A DNA stretch of 64,000 nucleotides from assembly GCA_963556495.2 (NCBI GenBank), contig OY747705.1, positions 8,425,501 to 8,489,500 of the forward strand, given 5' to 3'. Shown here one piece after another: positions 59,101 through 64,000 of this stretch. The stretch comes from Valencia hispanica. Lineage: Eukaryota; Chordata; Actinopteri; Cyprinodontiformes; Valenciidae. Within the stretch, counting starts at the first letter, position 1, and each line of letters opens with the position of its first letter. The translations under genes were made by a program, and so were the position numbers. The notes beneath the pieces were generated by a model. The model made no database searches and had not been told where the DNA came from. It saw only the letters and a program-made list of their open reading frames with translations.

Positions 59101-61486
59101 AGTGCTCTTCAATGTCATGAAGGTAGTACACTTTTAGTGCCTGAGGATGACGTTGTGACTTTGATAAACTGGACAAACGCCCACTCTATCTTTTGACTCC
59201 AGCAATAGTTCAAAGTACAAAAAAAGCTACTCAGAGATTTCTCTTTCTGACCTTAGGCCTATTCTCTGGTGGATCGTGAGGTTGGCTACTGTCAAGGAAG
59301 TGCATTCATTGTCGGTTTGCTGCTCATGCAGGTAATCAAACTAGTGAAAATATATATTTGGAGTTTTCCTATCAGCACAGATTCCTCAGATGTCTCATCT
59401 GTTCTAGATGCCAGAAGAGGAGGCCTTCTGTGTGTTTGTGAAACTCATGCAGGACTACAGGTTACGAGAGCTCTTCAAACCCAGCATGGCTGAGCTGGGA
59501 CTTTGCATGTATCAGTTTGAGAGCATGATCCAGGTAGACACACCATCTGGAACACCCTATTAACGAGAGAAAAAAGGTATTTTATGGCTCTAATGATTTT
59601 ACATGTTGTGAATTCACAGGAGCAACTCCCAGAGCTGCATATGCATTTTCAGGCTCAGAGCTTCCACACCTCCATGTATGCCTCATCCTGGTTTCTCACC
59701 ATCTTCCTCACCTCCTATCCCTTGCCTGTAGCCACGAGGATTTTTGATATCTTTATGTGTGAGGTCAGTTAAAAAGAGAAACTAGCCACTTGCACTAAGA
59801 AATGGTTTTGACTAGGGCTGGGCGACATGCCCTCAAATCTATATTGCAATAAAATCTAAAGCATATGCATTAACGATATCTATTGCGATATATTCTTTTC
59901 GCTTCTTTATAAATGTCAAAATGACTGTTTACAAGCCTTCTCACTTTCCAGATGCATTGCAGTAGAAAAACGTCAAAAAGGTTTAGAATGCCATTTAAAG
60001 AACATTTATTGTGCAAAATACATTTGAAAAATATTCACATCTTTTTCCAAAAAGTGCAATACAAAAATTCTCACCACATATATAAAGATGAAGATATTTT
60101 AAATAAAATAAGAGCTAAATGTTATGAAAATACAAAGTTTAAAATTGTTTGGTTACTCATTTATAAATTTAATATTGGATAAAAATAAACCTACATATAT
60201 TTCAGTTAAAAATGCGTCAAGTTTAACATGTTTCTTTTCGGTTAATTGGAAAAACAACAAATTCTAATCTTGCATATCTAGTGTAAATGCTAAACATCAG
60301 TATTTTTATCTTCCTTGCGTACCTGGTACATAGTACCTAGGCACAGCTTGATAACATCATCAAAATGAGCAATCGCGCTAGGCCGGTATAGTCAACACCT
60401 TTTATTTATGTCATTTCTAGCTTATATCATTTATATCGCCAACTACTAGTTTTGACTCAATGGTACCAGTTTATGAATGGCTTCTGTCATTCAGTCTACT
60501 GGGCTTTTGTTGTACTTTTATGTTTGGATGGTTGAGAAAATCCTTCTGACAGGACTGTTCTGCCTTAAACTCAAATGAGATTCAAGACAGCTTCAAAGAA
60601 ATAAACATGTTAAGTAAGGCTAATGTTAAAAGAGAAGTAACACGTTGGTGCCACCTGCTGGAGAACTCAAGCAGCGCAATGCAACGTGTTCGATGTAAGG
60701 CTTCAGTCCCTTTTAGAATCCAGCTCAAAGCGCACTGAGCTTTCTGCTCTGATTCTAGCTGATCTGTCTCCAGGGTTTGGAGATTGTTTTCCGTGTGGGG
60801 CTGGCCATCCTTCAGATGAACCAGGCTGAACTCATCCAGCTCGACATGGAGGGAATGTTACAGGTAGATTGTCATAGTGTCTTTCTCTCTTTATTCAGGC
60901 GGCTCAGGTGTCATTTGCATTTCGCACTTTGTTTCCAAGAAGGAAGCTCCACCACACCCAGTTAATTGATACATGTGTCCTAAGTGAGGATATGGCAACT
61001 GAGGGGGGAATGCTGGGAAGTTAAACACCTGTGTACCAAATAACAGGCTGCTCAGTTATCCTGCCTCTGTTCCTTTTTTTTCCCATTTCAGCACTTCCAA
61101 AAAGTCATCCCACGTCAGTTTGACAGTGGACCAGATAAGGTCATTCAGGCTGCCTATCAAGTTAAATACAACGCCAAGAAAATGAAGAAGTAAGCACTAT
61201 TGTCATCTTTTAAACTCTACTGATCTCCCTTTCAGACGCGACTAGAATGTAATTCTGAGCAGCTATGTGTTTATTTCATAAAATATTTGGCTTTACTGTT
61301 CTCTCTCATTATTAAGATGTCCAGTTCAGTATTGTCTCTACAGACCAGTTCACATGAATAATAAGAATTTATTTTGATCTCTTCCAGGTTAGAGAAGGAT
61401 TACACTACAATCAAAACAAAGGAGATGGAAGAACAGGTGGAGATAAAGGTGTGTATTTTGAATGCAGTGGAACCTCTGAATACGTT

Positions 61487-61523
<37 letters not shown>

Positions 61524-63580
61524 GCATGACTGCTCCATCTAAGGATTTTCCACTGAACGGGGGGGGGGTGGATGTGTAAGATGTCGTTAGCCAACAATCC
61601 AGTCTGAGCTCCAGACCACCACGCTTCTCTTGCAACCCTGGCTTTGTTGAATGTTGTTGAATTCTAAAATTGTGCCGCTTATGGTGGCAGCATTTTGGAG
61701 TAACTGTGCTACATTAGTCCTGATTTGTTCCTTGTTCATCATTTTTTGTTGGTAGAGGCGTTTCATGCTTGTTTTTACATCTGGAAGCAGCTGATTAATA
61801 TCTCAAAAGCTCAACACCACCTGAATTACGACCCCGAATGCCAAAGGAGTGGAAAGAAGAGGCTTCATTGATGCAGAGCAGGACCAAAGAGCAGAGAGAG
61901 GAAGAGGAAGTTCAAACCATCTCTTGACTCGATCATAATGGACAAGGATCATATCCTCAACACCGTCTCTCTGCCTGGCTTTCTAACGCTATAGCCAGAC
62001 AGAGATTTAAGGAGGAGCAGCAAAAACCAAATGGGCTGGATTTGCAGTGCTTGCCAACAACTGATTGTGTTATCCAGGATCATCAATGCGGCCCAGTTAT
62101 TGAGCGGTCAGCATGTCATGAGAATGTCACACAGCAACAGTCTTCAGTCAGAAGCCTTGTTAGATTTTTAGCATTATTGACTGCTACTGGAGACCCTTCT
62201 TGCCCACAGCATGACCATCCACAGCGACTCTTGGAAGATACTTGGATGATATGAGTTACAAACGCATTAGATTTCCCTCTGGGATAAATAAAGTATTTTT
62301 GAATTTTGAAGTAATATGCTCCATGTGTGGCTGTTACATGCACGCTCTTTCTCCTCTTTTGTTTTCCATGCTTTCCCTGTGCCTCCCACAAAGCAGCCAA
62401 TATTGCCATGCCCACTTCCAGCCATCACTGTGTGCAGTGTTCAAAAGAGTACCCTGCTTTTGTGCACAGCATTGCTCACACAAAGCCATCTCACCCTTCA
62501 TAACTCTATACGGTTACAGCGATATGGGACTTCTCCTGAAGCACAGGCACAAACAACTATTTCTGTTCAGGTATAATAGAAAGCCAGTGATGCCAAGACG
62601 TCAGGCGGATATAGCGACCAAAATAACAATCATCCCCTTTTAAAAGCGTGTTATTATAATATTGTAGAGAAGTGTGAGCTCAGCAAACTTGGGGAAAGCA
62701 TCTGACTTACAATATTATTTTAAAGCGTCACTCGTCTGCTATTGGTCCATAAAGAGCTGAAGTTTGGGGAACTGGTTTCGACAACAGAACTGAACCATCC
62801 AAAAGAAACCGTTATTTAGAGCCCTTAAACCTCACCATATTTTATCATGCTACAACAAACTGCAGAATGTTTTGTTGGGAGTTAAATTGATAGACCAATA
62901 CAAAGTAGTGCTTCATTGTGAAGTGGAAGGAAAACGTTGAGGCTTGCAATAGGTTTTCAATTGGGTGTAGGTCTCTATCCCCCTTCCCATGAACTCCAGC
63001 TTCCCAGTTCTTGCTGAGAAAAAGTTTGCCCACAGCATGACGCTGCCAACACCATGTTTCATCATGGCGTTTCAGGGTAATTTGATGTGTTTCTGCCACA
63101 CAGCATTAGCTAAGGCAGACAGTTCAGTTTTGGTTTCTACCTTCACATGTTTTACCAGGACTTCTAATGGGGCTTTTAACAACGACCTCCTTCTTGGCAA
63201 TATGACATAAATTGACCAGTCCATTGAATACAGTGAAACTTTTGTGGGAGGCACAGGGAAAGCATGGAAAACAAAAGAGGAGAAAGAGTGTGTATGTAAC
63301 ACTTGCACATAGTGCATACAGTAGAAACTAAAGTTTCTTTTGTAATAGAATTGTAATCACAAAAGGGTATGGATAGCTTTGCAAGACAGTGGAGATATCC
63401 AGTAAAATTGTGCTGCCACTTCGGCCAGATATCCAGTGTTTTTCCTTTCAGCAGTCAGGAGTCTCCCTTTGTGATCAGTAGGTTGTATTTCTGCTCTGTC
63501 TGATGTGTTTTGTACGTTGCTTTCAGAGATTGCGGACAGAGAACAGGCTCCTGAAACAGAGGATAGACACGCTGGAAAAA
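47134..63580 (+). CDS. evi5: EVI5, TBC-domain Rab GTPase-activating protein (5' and 3' parts outside or not found)
   Basis: EVI5 acts on Rab GTPases (Rab11 and Rab35 pathways have been reported) in membrane traffic and cytokinesis. Exons: 47134-47366, 53119-53308, 58898-59122, 59257-59331, 59408-59533, 59620-59763, 60774-60863, 61092-61189, 61388-61448 and 63527-63580. All have AG/GT borders and compatible phases, 432 codons in total. The order is VATDKV...LSSTLSWVKN, a Ser/Pro-rich stretch, AKLEEQN, SRRNSGSSLVSSSSASSNLS, then the TBC domain from KGIPHHFRAIVWQLL. The arginine finger is in LIRRDIARTYPEH and the glutamine finger in GYCQGSAFIVG, so it should be catalytically competent. The domain ends near VIPRQFDSGP, followed by coiled coil (RLRTENRLLKQRIDTLEK). 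The first exon or exons, coding about 17 residues in human, are not identified. The paralogue EVI5L is excluded by the VATDKV N-terminus. Introns hold many transposons. Confidence 0.96.
47987..48538. mobile_element. Non-autonomous DNA transposon with about 45-bp inverted ends
   Basis: Left GTTTCCACTACCTGACCTTC and right (reversed) GTTTCCACTATCGGAACTTC continue with AGGGTAATT(T/C)TAC(T/C)GGACCTTCAC-like sequence in both. The flanks TTA and TTC hint at a Harbinger-type 3-bp target. It lies in the EVI5 intron after exon 47134-47366. Confidence 0.7.
48813..49360. mobile_element. Harbinger-like miniature element with TAA duplication
   Basis: The ends AGGCTGTTTCACACAGCA and (reversed) AGGCTGGTTCACACGGCA are inverted copies. 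TAA flanks both (48810-48812 and 49361-49363), matching the TWA target of PIF/Harbinger elements. No transposase is present. In an EVI5 intron. Confidence 0.72.
49466..50050 (+). mobile_element. hAT element relic with BED-finger exon
   Basis: The ends TAGGGGTGCACCGATC and (reversed) TAGGGGTGCACCGACC are inverted. The 8-bp flanks GTTGAAAT and GTCGAAAT match at 7 of 8. Inside, from 49628, the plus strand encodes SAVWRYFTLATPTSSSVVC, NVCKLNVSRG and, after a shift, NTTTLINHIQKHYAKEH. This is a BED zinc finger with its C-x2-C and H-x4-H pairs. The catalytic part is deleted. In an EVI5 intron. Confidence 0.88.
50225..50279. repeat. Perfect 26-bp palindrome with 3-nt centre
   Basis: The left arm 50225-50250 (starts TCTTGCCTACCC) is the exact reverse complement of the right arm 50254-50279. 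Only TCA lies between. No transposon end or gene fits it. In an EVI5 intron. Confidence 0.95.
50764..51189. mobile_element. hAT-like miniature element (TAGGGATGT family), copy 2
   Basis: It starts TAGGGATGTAAGAAC and ends ACACATCCCTA, flanked by a perfect 8-bp duplication TATGTTAG (50756-50763 and 51190-51197). The body is the reverse of the copy at 12528-12917. In an EVI5 intron. Confidence 0.9.
51198..53118. other. EVI5 intron, no recognised feature
   Basis: No named repeat is recognised in this 1.9 kb, although a hAT-like start (CAGGGGTTTCTGCATG) may lie near 51431. Confidence 0.4.
53580..53875 (-). mobile_element. Tc1-like transposon fragment
   Basis: The minus strand corresponds to the first half of the transposase family at 1935-3519. 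Recognisable stretches on the plus strand are TTTCAAGCCTTGCCACAGATT (one base over 20, partial match) and GGGTGGTTGTCCTGCTGGAAG near 53830. A possible outer end of the same type lies far away at 55337-55372 (AAATACTTTTGCAAAGCAC). Confidence 0.65.
53876..54260 (-). mobile_element. L2-type LINE 3' fragment
   Basis: The reverse of this stretch resembles the 3' part of the LINE at 21197-21730: AGGGTTTTTAGCCTTGATTTAAA, CAGCAGCTTTGCAGTGGTCAGG and TTTTATAAACTAGTAG are shared in pieces. An 11-G tract at 54129 interrupts it. It abuts the Tc1-like fragment, suggesting one inserted next to or into the other. Confidence 0.7.
54261..56379. other. EVI5 intron without recognised exon
   Basis: Between 54480 and 54720 many GTGTG/CACAC motifs occur without a clear tandem array. 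A Tc1-type end lies at 55337-55372. Otherwise nothing is recognised. Confidence 0.4.
56380..56640. mobile_element. Miniature element, GGCCTGTCACGATAA family, copy 2
   Basis: AGGCCTTTCATGATAAC, then ACGATAAATTGCCCTAGAAAT, AATAAACGATAAT and AGACATTTTAGATATCCAATA follow the same order as at 15131-15340. In an EVI5 intron, same orientation as copy 1. Confidence 0.6.
56641..58897. other. EVI5 intron without recognised exon or repeat
   Basis: AT-rich DNA. The segment 57640-57800 is somewhat less AT-rich and may hold regulatory sites, on weak grounds. Confidence 0.4.
59814..60449. mobile_element. hAT-like non-autonomous element with perfect 8-bp duplication
   Basis: It starts AGGGCTGGGCGACATG and ends ATCGCCAACTACTAG. 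TTTTGACT is present on both sides (59806-59813 and 60450-60457). The body alternates ATATTGCAATA/ATATCTATTGCGATA motifs. It lies in the intron between EVI5 exons 59620-59763 and 60774-60863 and does not touch splice sites. Confidence 0.88.
62150..62310 (+). mobile_element. LINE 3' end
   Basis: CCTTCTTGCCCACAGCATGACC and CTCTGGGATAAATAAAGTATTTTTGAATTTTGAA (in pieces) form the end of a CR1/L2-like LINE, similar to the reversed copy at 28757. In an EVI5 intron. Confidence 0.5.
62332..63301. repeat. 61-bp inverted repeat enclosing about 850 bp
   Basis: The arm 62332-62392 and the reverse complement of 63241-63301 agree at 59 of 61 positions; both differences are G versus A. The arms start TGTTACAT and end GCCTCCCACAAA. 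Between them lies a Tc1-like fossil. In an EVI5 intron. Confidence 0.93.
62840..63238 (-). mobile_element. Tc1-like transposon fragment
   Basis: A decayed inverted end (62840-62930, GATAGACCAATACAAAGTAG) leads into minus-strand transposase remnants. On the plus strand these read GCCCACAGCATGACGCTGCC and CCATGTTTCATCATGG, the region around the GGGSxMLWG motif. No right end is seen. It fills the space between the 61-bp inverted arms. Confidence 0.7.
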
Positions 63581-64000
63581 GTGAGTTCATCACAGCTTCG
63601 TCTCCAGACAAAACACACACTTCTCCCCTGTCATCAGTTTTGCCCTAATCCATTCAGCTTTGTTTGTTTGTTCAGACATCATGCATCCCTCCTAATGATG
63701 GGAGCCTTTTCTTGCACTAACTCGCCTGTTAGACATACAATAAGTTGCCTGCTTTTAGGGCAACTTGTTGATTTGAACAGTGGATTTGTCAAAGAAAAAA
63801 ACTAAACATTGTATTTCAGCTTTAGGTCGTCATAGTAACTTTCTCTAAAGCTCAGGTTTTTTTCCATAAAGAGAAAAACTTGAACGTCTCCGCAGACATG
63901 GCTAACTGAAGCGACTGTTCATGCTCATGTGGAATGTGAATGACGCTGCTTGGTGCCACTGCATGCCAGGTGTCACCATATTGTCTGAATGGACACTAAT
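63581..64000. other. EVI5 intron at the window edge
   Basis: It starts with the donor GTGAGT after exon 63527-63580. No further exon is recognised before the edge; the coiled-coil part of EVI5 must follow outside. Confidence 0.5.

Noticed and set aside
62316..63317. Two short open frames encoding the same HA-SFSSFVFHAFPVPPTK peptide on opposite strands
   Set aside because: The identity comes from the 61-bp inverted repeat, not from two related genes.

Overview
The window is nuclear DNA from a bony fish, most likely a spiny-rayed teleost. Three vertebrate genes with GT-AG introns sit in a dense background of Tc1-like, hAT-like and Harbinger-like DNA transposons, L2/CR1-type LINE tails and tRNA-derived SINEs typical of teleosts. 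Species and paralogue (a/b) assignments cannot be settled from the sequence alone.

Gene layout: (1) DIPK1A (FAM69A), + strand, 5973-7451, four exons visible, with the short first coding exon not found. (2) RPL5 (ribosomal protein uL18), - strand, eight coding exons between 19673 and 11282, a complete 297-residue product, and a GC-AG sixth intron. (3) EVI5, + strand, ten coding exons from 47134 to 63580 covering the low-complexity N-terminal part, the Rab-GAP TBC domain and the start of the coiled coil; the gene continues past the right edge. DIPK1A and RPL5 converge, while RPL5 and EVI5 diverge. This is the same order and orientation as the human EVI5-RPL5-DIPK1A block at 1p22. The genes are neighbours by ancient synteny and do not share a pathway: a secretory-pathway kinase-like protein, a 60S/5S-RNP protein and a Rab GTPase-activating protein.

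Everything else is intron, intergenic DNA or mobile elements. Well-delimited elements include a Tc1-like element at 1935-3519 with a nearly whole transposase, inserted in an older hAT-like miniature element; a second Tc1-like element at 3786-5289; a 5'-truncated L2-type LINE at 21197-23520; a 3.1 kb hAT element at 35245-38333 with what looks like a 5-bp target duplication, next to a Harbinger remnant; a BED-finger hAT relic at 49466-50050; and several miniature elements with matching target duplications (50764-51189, 59814-60449, 48813-49360, 16102-16572).

I found no operon-like, CRISPR or otherwise clearly undescribed multi-gene system. The most unusual signals are structural: a perfect 26-bp palindrome with a 3-nt loop (50225-50279), a 59/61-identical inverted repeat with about 850 bp between its arms in an EVI5 intron (62332-62392 / 63241-63301), the GC-AG intron of RPL5, and a candidate promoter/first exon at about 31.1-31.4 kb.
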